Notes: generated by a model not told the origin, from the sequence alone. 64,000 nucleotides of DNA from Fulvia fulva (GCF_020509005.1 NC_063020.1:3658001-3722000); one strand, 5' to 3'. Positions 32,636-45,251 are shown, counted from the first letter of the stretch. Numbers and translations: made by a program.

Positions 32636-34742
32636 CTACACATGGTCTAACACATGGTACCACTGAAAAGAATCCAATTTCCTGTCCAGCTTCTTGAATG
32701 TTCGCCGCACGAAGTCGTCCAGACGAATCACCCTTGCCCCTTTGTCGTGAGCTAGCGCTACACAGCCTTGCAGAACTTTCCAGAGTTCCTGACGGATTCC
32801 TTCAAGTCTCGGTCTTCGTTCTGCGACAGTCACTTCAATAGCCCAATAGTTTGTGCCAGTAGCATTGACGAACGTCGCCCTTACGTGCACTTCATTAAAC
32901 GGGCCAAGATGCATGATCAAGGTCTTCCCACATCGTTCATGAGATATCGTCGTAAACGCATATGGTACAGGCATAGGCGAATCTGGCGTGGAGAGCTCAT
33001 TATTCCACTTTGCGCATTCGTCTTGGCTGATCCCCAGATCGAGCACGTGGCCTTCGAGTCGCCGGAAGAAGATGGCGAAGGATTTACTCGCCGCCTGGAC
33101 TTCCGCGTCGCTTCGTCCTGGCGAGTACTTTACACCAAGTCTGGCATACTCCAGGCTCTGTGGGACTTCATCTAATGTGTAAGGATCGATAGTACGAGGC
33201 GGTATCTGAGGACTCTTCCGCGCGGGCTGCCTGTACAGTAACTCGGCTGGACGCCTGGCCTGGGTAGAAGTATGATGGTCCGCAACGTCCGGTGAGATTC
33301 CCGCTGGACACGAGAACATTGTGAAGGTAAACCTTGACGAAGTCATTGCCATTCGAGGCTTGCTCAGGACTTGTGAGTGCTTCTGACGACCGCAGGACAT
33401 GATTCGTTGTCTCACCAGCTTCTGGTTTGACTCTTCGAGGTACTGGCTAATTTTCCACCAGTCTGTCTCTTTACACGCCGACTTGCGACCGAACGTAAAT
33501 TGCGTGCCAACATATTGTCGAAGCTGCAGAATATAGACCATAGATGGATGTCGTGATGACGAACAGTCGAGGATGGCGGCATAGTGTTGACAGTTGCGAC
33601 TGAGATCCTCTGCGATATTTGGGGGAAGGAAGACAGAGGCAAAGTGAGCGCGTGCCTGATATGGCCTGGCAAGACTACGCTGGTGTACAGACCACGGATT
33701 CCTCGAAGCCCTTAAGGGTCGAGTGAGCTTGAACAAACGCAGCTCAATCTCAAGTCCGCGGTTGTTGATTTCGTAAGCTGAACATTCTGGGAGTATGGCA
33801 GGAACGACGTAGTTTCTGATGGAGAAGCAGTCCGGGGAGGGCGCCAGGCAGTGCGCTCGTGACATGTCTTGGTGCCTCAGACCAGTGTGCGGCCAGGTTC
33901 ATGCAAACACAGACTGGTCTGCAGATCCCGTGATGATTTCCTTCTGTAGCCTCTTGAATGCCGACTGGCCACCCTCTCCATAGTGCAAAGGGAGGATCAT
34001 GTCGAACATGCCGAGAAGGGAATAAGCTTTGTCTTCGGGTCGTGTAGTCACTCGTCCAGCTGCCCAGGATAGGCGTTGTGCTAGGCTGTATTCGCGAAGC
34101 GCAGAGGACTTGCGGCGATTGACTGTGGCCAACAGATCAACATCGACACCGGTCACCTTAGCTAGGACCTCGACCTCATCAGCGTGGCCGGAACCTGGAC
34201 AAAGGTACTCCCAACAGCTGTTGCAGATTTGCACATTTTGTGGTGCGATGAGCTCTTGTAGCGTCCATCCACGTCTGATTCAGGTGCATCCTCGTAGTGC
34301 TTGCTCAAGCGCAGCTAGAAACGAAGTCGATTGAGGCCCGGGTACTGTATCCAGATCTGCTTCGAGCTCGACGTCTGACAGATATACGTAGCAGACGGAT
34401 GAGCTTTGGTACCATTGAAACATACAGTTGACCGCCTCGGTCAGCTCGGTAGGATCCGTCTGATCGATGCAGCATGTGTCGACCCACACGTATTCGATGG
34501 CATCACAGCCTGTGTCGACGAGAAATCTGGTTGTCCTTACGGGCTCGCTCGATCAGGCCTTTGATCTTCCGCCAACCTGGCTTTCCTTCGTAGCCGCTGG
34601 TATCTCGTCTCTCAAGATTCTGAAACGTAACTTCCTGGCTGTTGGGCGTCATCCATGTGTGCGAAAGAATGGCGTACTTTGGGAAGGGTTCATGAGATGG
34701 CACCTCTTGAAAGGCAAGATCGGTAACGCGCAGAAGGCGCAT
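32636..34742 (-). pseudogene. HET-domain (heterokaryon incompatibility) gene with two in-frame TGA codons
   Basis: The frame starts at ATG 34742 with MRLLRVTDLAFQEVPS and carries the HET domain signatures KYAILSHTW, EYVWVDTCCIDQ and RGWTLQELIAP, then PEDKAYSLLGMFD and a C-terminal region of about 400 residues without known repeats. HET proteins trigger cell death after fusion of unlike fungal strains. The frame breaks three times. First, near 34490-34510 it jumps; a GTAAGG...ACAG intron of only 31 nt would fix it, or an indel happened. Second, TGA at 34282-34280 replaces the Trp expected before RRGWTLQEL. Third, TGA at 33901-33899 replaces the Trp of SVFA(W)T. Both are one-step TGG to TGA changes at conserved Trp positions. 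Likely a pseudogene. Confidence 0.85.
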
Positions 34743-35520
34743 GAGTGCTTGTCCAAACCTCTTCCACGGCCGATTAGAGTTGCACTTTCAATCCTGTCAC
34801 TTCCAAAGGCAGGCAAAAGGGCGACAGGAACACCATGAAAGCCCTCTTAAACCCTGGCTAAGCGCGGTATCGTGGCATCCGAAGACGTAGTTTGCACTAT
34901 CAATGCTGGATATGCCTCTTTCTCGACCTTGCGAACGCCAGTCAGACAGGTGGGCCATGATCGGAAGTGGACGAAGGCTCTACACACACACCTCTATTGC
35001 TCGATCGTCACTGACTGCTTTCGCAGGGCCTGCTTCGCTGCTTTGACCACGAGATTGATTGCAGATCACGGTGTTGTAGGGCTTGACAGTGCAGTCCTCA
35101 GGCCTCGAAACACTTTCGGTACTGGTCAACAGGCTCCTTTAGACCTCCGGCTGGCCAGAACAAGGAACAGAGTGGGTTACAATCGAAGCTGAAGGTTGAC
35201 TGCACGATGTCGGAAGCTGAAGTTGGCGGGATGTGATGCGCGGCGGCTAATCAGCCCACCTTTGTGTAACCATGCTGGTTGTGCCTGTGGATGGCGGCTG
35301 AAGAGATCATATCTTCGTTTTCATTACTATCATAAAACTACAGCAGAGTAAAAGAACGCCAATGGTATCTCAGCGTCATCTCCCATCCAAAACTCCTCGC
35401 TAAGATGACACTTTTCGCCCCAAACTCGCCACTCCACCTGGAGTCTCCCATGACAGAGCGGATCGAAGTAACATATTCTCTCCTGGTGATATGCCTCGCG
35501 ATATTGTACGCCTCCTTTCC
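34743..35520. other. Intergenic, 778 bp
   Basis: Promoter of the HET gene and 3' end of the TAF12 gene. The frame at 34872-35192 (plus) has no family signature. Confidence 0.5.
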
Positions 35521-37458
35521 TTACTGGTCGCGGTTGTTCATTACCTTACCAGCCTGCACTGCCTGCATCTTGCTATGCCAGCCCGGCGCCGGCTGGAACT
35601 TGCGCACGATTCGGGTCTCGTCGAGACTGTAGCCAGGAATGCGAATGCCGTAGTTGCGCTCAAGCACCATCTGAATGTCGCGAATGTCGAGAGTCTGGTT
35701 AGAACGAAGCTTGGCCAGGCGGCATGCTGAGGTGATGACGTCGTCGACGAAGTTGTCCGCGACTTGGAGCATGGACTCTTCGACCTCGGGAGAGAGGACA
35801 GAGGACGACTCGCTCTCGTTGATGGAAGGTGGTGCAGCGCCAGTGACCTGGCGGACGAGTTCGTCGAGCTTGCGCTTGCTAAGGACGCGATCGCCCTCTC
35901 CCTCGAGCGTGTATGGTGGCGCGCGCTGGATTCCTGGTTGATACATCATGCCGGGAGTGGCCAACGTAGGTCGAGATGGAGGCCCTGGGACGGGTTGCTG
36001 TGCGCGTGGGTCGAGGGCAAGGGTTTTCGGGATCGGAAACTTGGTGTTGGTGCTGTTACCCTGAGTTGGTTGGAGATTAGGATAGCTACCCGTGGGGGTG
36101 TTCTGTTGAGTGGCGGATTGCGGCTGAGGGTTGAAGGGCAGGCCGTTTGGCATCTGCTGCGGCACCTGCTGGCCTTGCACTTGATTCTGTCGCGCTGCAT
36201 CTGCAGCCTGCGACATGGCTTGATTGTGTGTAAGCGCTTGAGGACGCTGAGGCGCTTGAGAAGCACTGTTTGGCATAGCGGAAGCTGGGGTACCTTGCTG
36301 CTGCTGTCCGACTTGGGTGGGCGTCTGCATGTGCTGGGCGTTGGTGTTGATCTGTGGTCGAGGTTGCTGGTTGGGAGGTTGCTGCATGTTTGGCGGGAAG
36401 TTTGGCGGTTGCGCAGCAGATTGGGGCGTCCGCTGTTGCTGCTGAAGTTGAGGCTGTGCGGGCTGCTGCTGCGCCATGTTTTGTTGTGAAGGCGCGTGTT
36501 GTTGGTTCTGGTTTCCTTGTGGCGTCTGCTGGAAACTTCCTTGAACTTGCGGCGGAGAAGGTGAATTGGCCGCATTCACTGGTTTTACATCATTTGGTGG
36601 CTGCTGGAGTTGCGGCTGTTGCGGCGGACCGTTGTGAGCTTGTTGTCCCTGTTGCGTGACAGGTCGCGCGGAATTCGCGTTGTTGGCGTTATTAATGTGC
36701 TGCTGGACACCAGCAATATTGCCTTGCTCGGCGAGTTGCTTCCAGCGCATCCACTTGCTATTCGCGGCATCAAGAGCCTCCTTGGCGGTCATATATCCTT
36801 GCTGCATGCTCTCCGGCACAGGCTGATTACTCTTCTGCATTGTCGCCACCTGGGTAATGATCGGACGAGCTCGAGTCATTATATTCTCTCTGTTCTGCAA
36901 GAGATTCACGCCCATCCTCCGCCACTGGTCCTTCAGCATCTGGAACTGCTGATCTGACATTCCCTGTGGATGGACTATGTTCGTGGAATCCAGCTCATTC
37001 TTGATCTTCTGCTGCGCCGCTTGGGCATTCTGCTGCTGTTGAGGATTTGGCTGTTGGCCTTGCTGGCCAGCTGGCTTCAGCTGTACAGCAGCTCTCGCTT
37101 GGACGTTCTGCATTGCCTGCTGTTGTTGCTGTTGGAAGTTCATCTGCGGTTGTTGCTGCGGCTGGCCTTGCTGTTGTTGGCCCCCTCCTGGCTGCTGCTG
37201 TTGCTGCGGCGGGTGAGGTCTTTGTTGGCCTGCAGCTGAGCCTGGTCGTTGTCCTCGGAGCTGCGCCATGAGCTTCTGACTGGCAACGCGGATCTTGCCC
37301 TCGGCGTCTTGCCTCTCCCTGCTCTCCGGAGCATTGTTCTCAACGATGTGCCAAAGTGAGGCCAGGCCTTGCTTGTACTGGGTCTTGACTTGATCGGTGA
37401 GGTTGGGCAGGGCGTCGATCTGGTTGGGCTTGATCATTGGCACCTGGATCGGAGGCGC

Positions 37459-37518
<60 letters not shown>

Positions 37519-37533
37519 GTTGGGGGCTGCCAT
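35521..37533 (-). CDS. taf12: TAF12-type subunit of TFIID/SAGA
   Basis: A single-exon gene of 670 residues. The C-terminal 130 residues hold the TAF12 histone fold (KRKLDELVRQVTGA, VEESMLQVADNFVDDVITSA, CRLAKLRSNQTLDIRDIQMV, LERNYGIRIPGYS), which pairs with TAF4 in TFIID and with Ada1 in SAGA. The first 500 residues are very rich in Q, P and N, as in other filamentous fungi, and begin with MAAPN followed by 20 glutamines coded by alternating CAG/CAA. The conserved N-terminal part LPNLTDQVKTQYKQGLASLW follows the polyQ. Open and of expected length; it is the last core gene before the transposon block. Confidence 0.92.
37459..37518. repeat. CTGTTG hexanucleotide repeat coding polyQ
   Basis: 60 bp of CTG and TTG units (CAG/CAA on the coding strand) giving 20 glutamines near the TAF12 N terminus. 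Such tracts usually vary in length between strains. Confidence 0.95.
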
Positions 37534-38144
37534 GTCGTCGATGACGGATGGGCACGAATGCCGAAAGAATGTTCGCGCGGTTGGTGATGGCGCACGTGTG
37601 CCTGTGTATCGAATCGATGGGTTGTGTAAGGATACGTTTCGTTTCGTGTCGCAAGACGATGCTGGCTGGACTGGCGTGGTGAGGGTGGTGGATGGTGGGT
37701 GGTGGCAGTGGAGGGGAAACAGTGAGATGTTTCAGGTGGATCAGAAGCCGCTGATCACTTGTGAAGGCGCACTGCTAAAAGTGAGGGAAATGCAGTGGTA
37801 TGCAGCGAGCATATGCACGTGTGACATAGAACTAGACATCCACGCGCAGTGAAGTCGGTGACGTGAAAGCTGCCAGGTGTCTCCGCAAAATGTGTGGTCA
37901 AAGCGCATGCTTGTACTTGGTGCTTTACCTACTACTAGATACAGACACTCCTTCTTGCAGAGCAGCAGAGACCAACATCATACACAAACATCTTCGCTGC
38001 ACACGACTGCAGCTCCAATTTCGCATCCTATGGACGACAGCCAAATGCTACATCGAGGCCAAGCGTGATATCGCGGTCACATGGAACAACGTCCAGCCTC
38101 GACTAACATCTCCAGGGGTCATGGAACTATCGCAGTGTTGGTAA
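37534..38144. other. Promoter side of taf12; edge of the gene-rich part
   Basis: No gene seen. Composition is still balanced here; it changes abruptly near 38145. Confidence 0.5.
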
Positions 38145-38394
38145 GCAGGAGTAAATAGTAAGACAAATAGTAATAGTAAATAGTAAATAGTGATTACTAT
38201 TCTCTCACTATATACCATTCACTCTAGTATCTCAGACAGATTTATAGTATAGTATATAGTTCTTATAACCTATATTATCCGACTTTACCCTTTCGAGTAC
38301 TAAAAAGCTCGCTTTAGTAACTTAAGTAGGTATAGCAGCACGACAGGGGCTGTAAGATCTCTATACTAGACTATACTCTTACTATTTACTATTA
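38145..38394. other. AT-rich simple sequence at the compartment edge
   Basis: Starts with repeated TAGTAAA-type words and continues as TA-rich DNA with almost no CA dinucleotides. Probably RIP-altered repeat remains. No gene. Confidence 0.6.
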
Positions 38395-39527
38395 ACGTGC
38401 TTTACTACCGAGCGGGCTATACTACCGAGCGGGCCACTTTTACTAAGAACTATACCACTTCGACAGATATAGCTATATAACCACTATTATAGCGTGTATT
38501 GTCTTCAAACAAGGCCAAACTGACCTTAGCTATCTAGGCTACGAAACGCGACGTAATAATTACGAATCGACTTACTATAAAGGTATATAACGCGTCTTGA
38601 ACTATACTAGGGTATCGATTGAATAGACGACCTCCTCGGGGTGACTACGAGCCCAATTCGAAGAAGCTTATAGAGCTAGAAGAGAGGGTGATACTTAAGT
38701 ATATACTCGAGCTAGATCTTAGAGGTTTCCCGCTATTAAAGGCTAGTATACGAGTAATAGCCGATTTATTACTATAAGAGAAGGGTCTTAAGCCCGCTAG
38801 TCTTAATTGAACAGACAGGTTCATTAGGCGGCATCGTGAGCTAAAGGTTCGTATAACACGTAGATACAATCGTTAGCGAGCCCTAATAGAAGATCTAGAC
38901 GTTATCGAGAAGTAGTTCTTACTTATACGTAATATAAAGGAGAAGTATAGTATCCTTAACTAGGACACCTATAACTTCGACGAGACAGGGTTTATAATAG
39001 GTGTCATTACGTCTTAGAGCGTCGTTACGGGTTCAGAAAGGCGTAGTAGAAAGAGGAAGGTCGTTTAATAGGGCAATAGAGAGGGAGTAGAGAGATAGCG
39101 TATTAGATAGCTCTTATACGAAGCGAGATTAGTAAGCTACGTAAGTCTAACAAGGCCCTTATATAGCGGAAAGCACGAAAGCGCAAGTACATTTAGTCTA
39201 GAGGGTTTTTAACCTTCGATAAGACGTCGTAATTAATACCTCTAGAGGATACTAGGAGGCAGGAAGTAAGTAGAGAGTCGCTAGATAGTGTTCGGCTAGT
39301 ACTAAGGCTACGACGCTATAAGTAATATAGCGAGTCGGGGCATAACGTACGTACCTATTAAGTAGACTCGCTAGATAGCAAAGAATCTGAAGAGGAATTA
39401 TCCTCCTAGTAACGATTCTATAGGATGTCGTCGTATTAAGATACCGTCGTAATTAAAGTAGAAGTAGTATAGTTCTTAGCAAAAGTAGCCCGCGCGGTAG
39501 TATAGCCCGCTCGGTAGTAAAGTACGT
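38395..39527 (+). mobile_element. Fot1/pogo-like DNA transposon, copy 1
   Basis: 1,133 bp bounded by terminal inverted repeats of about 47 bp (ACGTGCTTTACTACCGAGCG at the left; its counterpart at the right starts ACGTACTTTACTACC when reversed) and flanked by TA on both sides, the target duplication of this superfamily. The inverted repeat contains a short direct repeat of TACTACCGAGCGGGC. Between about 38590 and 39480 a broken transposase can be read on the plus strand: KKLIELEERVILKYILELDL and RGFPLLKASIRVIADLLL (HTH), RFIRRHRELKVRITRRYNR, then YNFDETGFIIG, the first acidic part of a DDE_1 domain. Many TAG stops interrupt it. Shorter than full Fot1 elements (about 1.8-2 kb), so the DDE part is incomplete. 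Not mobile by itself. Confidence 0.85.
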
Positions 39528-39715
39528 TACTATTACTTAAGAATAGTAATACTATAGTAAGAGTAAGAGTAATAGTTATACTTAAAGAACTTCTTTTTAG
39601 AGCTAATAGGATAATAAAGAATAAGTATAGTATATAGTATAAGTTATAGTTAACTTAGTATATATATTTATACTAATATACTAAGAGTAAAGTATAGTAT
39701 ATAAGCTTTGTTTAC
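39528..39715. other. AT-rich spacer
   Basis: TA-rich DNA with repeated AGTA/TATA words between the Fot1-like element and the LTR fragment. No structure recognised. Confidence 0.5.
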
Positions 39716-39865
39716 TATTAAGATATAGCATCTTAAAGGGAGTTAATCATTAGGAAGTGATCTAGTAGCCTAAGGTATCTACAATAACTTAGCTTATAGG
39801 GAGATACCTTCTCTCCCCTTTAGCTTAGATAGACATCTAATATAGTTAATCAATATATTAGTTCC
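39716..39865 (+). repeat. 5' part of an older LTR (Copia-1/3 family) split by Copia-1
   Basis: 150 bp in plus orientation, starting TATTAAGATATAGC (originally TGTTAAG...), matching the LTR at 59145-59379. It stops at GTTCC, exactly where Copia-1 is inserted; the rest of this LTR resumes at 45487. Confidence 0.85.
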
Positions 39866-40100
39866 TATTAAACAGATACGGGTAGATAGTAGCGGAGTAG
39901 AGTAAGAGATCAATCTTTAACTAACTAATAGTACGAGCATATAGCAATATATTAGGAACTAATATGTTGATTATGTTAGATATCTATCTAAGCTAAAGGG
40001 GAGAGAAGGTATCTCCCTACAAGCTGAGTTATCGTAGATACCTTAGGCTACTAGATCACTTCCTAATTATTGACTCCCTTTAAGATGCTACATCTTAATA
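39866..40100 (-). repeat. Copia-1 3' LTR
   Basis: 235 bp, ends altered from TG...CA to TA...TA; nearly the same as 45252-45486. Together with the fragment at 39716-39865 it forms a large inverted repeat. Confidence 0.9.
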
Positions 40101-43100
40101 CTCCTACTTATCTCGTATAGGAGGTTATAGTCTGCTCACTTCCTGTCAATAGTACTTAGACCTTTTTATGACAGGTTTAGCTAGCTTATAAACCTCTAGA
40201 AGTGTGGACTAGTCTTTGGTTTTGTAAACCCGTCTACAACTATCTTAGAGGTTAGGGTGTACTTAACAGCAATAAGCCTCCTCTACTAAAGTTTCCTAAT
40301 AGCGTTATAGGCAATGTCAATGTGCTTCGACTTGTTATAAATATATACATCTTTTACTAGGGTAAGGGCAGCTTGATTGTCACCTCTTAATTAGACTGGT
40401 CTTAAATTTGATACAGTCTCCTAGTTTCTAGTGATTCTTAGTTAATAGGAACAGTCTCCTACTAACTCTAGACAATCAATTTCTCTTAGTAGTGAAGCTA
40501 GGAATTAGGACTGCTTTGTATATATATTTATAGCTATATATTTAGCCTCTATTATAGATGTCGCTACAGACTTTTGCTTCTTGCTCATCTAAGAAACTGG
40601 TGCCCTACAGAGGAAGAAGACATACCTAAGGATTAAGACTCTATCTACTTTGTCTATTACATAATTAGAATTATAGTATCTAATAAGGTGTCCTTTTCTA
40701 GACTTTAAGAACTAAAGTCCTAGATTAGGGTATGATCTTAGGTACCTAGTGATCTTCTTTAAAGCCTTTATATAGTAGGTAGATAGGTCACTCACAAATG
40801 AGCTCATCCTTCCTAGGGCAAAAGCAATGTCTAGCCTTGTAATTGTTGCTAGCTACATCTAAGTACTATTGATACTCTAATACTCTGCCTTGTCACACCT
40901 CTTAGCTATATAGCTTGAAGGTTTAAGGGCCTTATAGCTGTCTATAGGTAAGTGTGTAGGTGCTGCCTTCTTATAGTTTATTCCTATCTTAGCTAGGCTG
41001 TCCCTAATAAAGTGTCCTTAGTCAAGTTTTAGGATTCCTCTCTTCCTGTCCCTTATAACTCTTATACTAAGGATCTTTTTAGGTTCACCTAGATCTTTGA
41101 TCTTGAAGATCTTGCCAAGTTCTCTTTTAAACTAGAGAACATCTATCAACTTTAGTATAGCAATTAGAATGTTATCTCTGTATATATAAGGATTATAATC
41201 TCCCTCTTCTTATAGATAAGTAGGCATAGATCTACTTCTAACTATGTGAATCTAATCTCTCTAAGCTTTGACATATAGAGTTGATTCCAATCTCTAGCTA
41301 CTTACTTAAGTCTATACAAGCTTTTAAGGATTTTGAACACTATGTTTAGTAGAAGCTCAACTCCTAGTAGTAGTAACATAAAGATGTCTTTATAGAGGGT
41401 GCTTTCTGTGAATGTATTGTTCATATCCACTTAGTAAAGATAAAGATCCTTCTTATACATAATAGCTATAAACACCCTAAGGGGGTCCTATCTTACTATA
41501 GGTGTAAATGTCTCTATAAAGTCAACACTAAACTTTTATAAGAAGCCCCTTATAACTAGTCTAGCCTTGAACTTTTCAATAGCTCTACTAATGCTTCTCT
41601 TAATATTAAAGACCTATCTTAATATAACCAGATTTGCTCCTTTTAGTAGAACAGAATTTTCCTAGGTGTTGTTACTCTATAGAGTATCTAGTTCCTTTTG
41701 GATTGCTTCCTTCTAAAGATGTCCCCATTTCTTATTATTTATAGCATCCTTATAGGATTTTGGAATTAGGACCTCTTGCTTATATATAATAGCTTCTATA
41801 GTTACTACAAAGGCCATTTCCTTAACTTCTTCTAGGAATTCGCTATCCTATAGTATTGAACTGTCTACTGATTATATAGCTATACAGAAAGCTTAGTAAA
41901 AAGTAGTAAGGTTTTCTAAGAGGTCTATTGCTTCTCCTACTTTAGTAGTTAGTTCGGGCTTAGGGACTATAGATTTTAGGGCTTTCTATTTCATATTATA
42001 GCCCTCAACATCATAGTTAGCCTTTCTCTTTCTAAGGGATGATTTAGGGACCGTTACTTATAACCTAGTAACGTCTATTTCCTAGGGATCTAGGGAGCTT
42101 CTCTTAATTAGCTAATCGATTTTCTGAAATTCCCCTACGTTCTCCGGAGGTTAGGAAAGTTATATAAACAGCTTTCTCGGCTAAGCGACTTTAGGGCTCT
42201 TAATTGGCTAATCTATTTCGGGGGTGCTCTAATAGACGCCTAAATAGTAGGTAGATTGTCCTAAGGATACGTTCTTCCTCGGCCTTCCTAAGGGCTTCCT
42301 AGCTAGTGCACTGCTTAGTAGATTTAATGTTAGAACATTGAGACCTATATTACCTCTAGCTAGTCCTTAAAGAAGTCTATATATATGTGTTGTTTAATAG
42401 CTCTTATGTCTAGTTCCTAAAAGAGCTAGGCTTTAGCTATGTTTTTAATATACCTAATAAACACTACTTCTTTACCCCTATTTATTAGCTTGTCACTTCT
42501 TATCTATTAAGGTTAGGATCTTATGTCTATATAGATAATAGCTTTATATCGCTAAACTTTCAAATAGTTGATGGTCGGTTTGATACTATCAAAAGCCTTA
42601 TCTAGTAAAACCTTGAACCTATCGTAATCTAGGCCATTTAGTAGTTTGTTCCTTATATAAGTTTGGGCCTCTAGTGCTTTAGGCTAAAATTCAACCGGCA
42701 TTTTAGCCTCTTTAAGCATTGCCCTTATAGAGTCCTCTAAGGTTTGTATTGACCTCTTAACTGATCCATTCTATAGAGAGTTGTATGTCTTAGTCGGCTC
42801 GAGCCTAATACCTCAATTCTTCTCCTACTACTTCACTAATATAATAAGTTCTTTTATATTGTTAAGTCTTACTGCTTTTAGCTACGCTAATGATTTCCTT
42901 TCTACTTTAATCTTCTAGTTCTAGAGAGCAACTAGAGCATCTTCTCTTTTCCTAAGAGGAAAGGTCTACTTCTTCCTAGAGAAGTTGTTAACAATCTTAA
43001 GCTAGTATTTGAATCCTAGTCTTAAGATTGGTAGTGGGCTATATATATTAATAGATATAAGGCCAAGTCTTTTAGGTCTTCTCTCTATAACTTTGCCTTT

Positions 43101-45251
43101 GTACTTCTTCATCTTTGCTATTAAACATACTCTGCACTAGTAAAAGCTATCCTTAGGGATAGGAATAGGTTCTTTTAAGTCTATTACCTTATAAAGATTC
43201 TAGAGCAAATTCTTCCTAAAGTGTACAAATCTTCTATACTAAAGCTCCTACTACTTCAGGTCGGTCTCTAATTAAGCAGTCATAAAGGCATTCTCTATTA
43301 GTGGTGCATATAATGAGTAATGTGCCCGTTCTTATAGGAGAGGAGAAATCTTTTTCATAAATAGAACCCCCTAAGGAGCTTTATCTAGACAACAGTCTCA
43401 CTAGAGGGGGAAATAAGAGAAAATGATAGAGGTTATATACTAAACTGCTTACTAACCTAGTTCTTTAAAACTAGGTTCACTCCTAGCTTAGGTATAAGCA
43501 GGACATCTTCTAAAACAACTTTTCTACTAGCTCTCCTACTTATCTATACATTCCTAATATAAGTGGCTAATAAAAGCCTACCTCCTACTTTGATCCATTT
43601 CTTCCTTATTAAGGGAGTTCTAGATCTAAAGAGGCAGCTTTAGTCAGTTATATAGGATGAAGTATAGGAGTTAAGTAACTACTCTAACGAGGGGAACTTA
43701 CCTTAGACTTCTATAGTTAAGTAAGCCACTTTATTATACTCATTATTATTAGACATTGTCTCTAGAGATGAGCTGCATAAGTCACGTGACTATTAGGCGC
43801 AAAAACCTTTTCTAGTCTTCTTTGCTTTAGAGGTATAAGACTAGGCCTAGTTCTTCTAGAGTGACAGCATGTTAGAGCTAAGTTTCTTCACCATTTTCTT
43901 AAGTTCTTCTATAGAGGACTTCTCTCTTAGTATCCTCCTTGAAGTGGGTAGTAGAGTTCTCTTCTTCTTGGTATGTATTATATTCTAGGAAGATAGTGGT
44001 TAGGAATAAGATCTAAGGACCTTTCTTGCCTTAGGCAAACTAGAGCAGTCCTTAATCAGATGATCCTTCTTATAGAGAAGGTAGGAGAGTGGTCTTGCTA
44101 TACCTAAGGGCTTGACCTAGGTAGCTACTATGCTATACTTAGCCTTAGAGGGATCTAACCTAGCTTCTTAAGCTTTAAGGATCTTTAAGGTCCTTTTATA
44201 ATCTATCTTTAGCTGAGCTATAATAGTATCCCTAGCTATATAGTAGTTAGGTAGTTGTGAGCTTAAGAGCTAGGTCATCGTTATATTAGCTTTCCTATAA
44301 TACTGACCCTCTAGGTCAATATTAGCAATCCTTTTTCTAAGAGAAACTAGGTGTGTCTATACAGATCTAATAGTGAACTCTTTACTTATCTTAAAGGTCA
44401 CAAATTGCTTTGTGAGCTTATATACATAGGTTAGTAGCACCTAGCTATACTTGTTCTAGAGATACACCCACTTCTTCGTAGCTCTTCTAGATTTATATAA
44501 GCCCTTAAGCTCAAATTCATCTTCTTCTATAATCCTACTAAGGATACTGAAGTTGTACACTATATTATATCTTGTCTATGTTAGCGTATTAAGGATCTCT
44601 TTGGTTATAGCCTCTTCTTAGAGTTTTAGAGTCTTGCCCTTAATGTTGTTAAAAGACACTTCTATTAGGTTATCAATTACAAAGAATGCTAATTGGCTCT
44701 CTATCTTATATCTCTAAAGGTTAAACTATCTCTTCTAATTGTCCCTCCTAAGAACTAGGATTTTACCTCCCTTCTCCTCTGTCTTCTCTTAGTATAAATC
44801 TATAATAGATTGGATGTAATAAAACACGGTGTATATGTTCTAAAGTGGTGGCTTAGATCCTACTAAGGCTTCTAGTATAGAATAGGAAAGTTCGTAGGTA
44901 TAGATACTAAGGCCTACTTAGTAAAGTAAAGAAGGAGCGGTGTGAGGTGTCGGGGCTAGGACATAGGTCTATCTCTCCTAGTAGAGCTTCAAATGACTTA
45001 CTTGAAGTCCTTCTTAATAGTATCTCGATGTAGTTCTGCCTATAGAGTATCTTCAAGGTATTGCCTTTAAGTAAGCCGTATAGAGTCCTTGTCTAGGTTA
45101 CCTATTACTTAGTATCGAACTAAGCTCCTTAATAGGACAGACGGGGTAGACTTCTGATTCCCAGATGTTTTCTGCTACGATAGTAAGGGATATAAGTAAC
45201 CTATACTGATATAGGTTACTCTTATTCCTATATAAACTCGGGCTTATAACC

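Noticed and set aside
35764..37239. Several leucine/valine-rich plus-strand frames
   Set aside because: They are antisense to the glutamine-rich TAF12 coding region, where CAG/CAA read backwards as CTG/TTG.
39716..40100. Large inverted repeat that looks like a foldback or hairpin element
   Set aside because: Explained by Copia-1 (minus) being inserted in a plus-oriented LTR of the same family, with a GTTCC target duplication.
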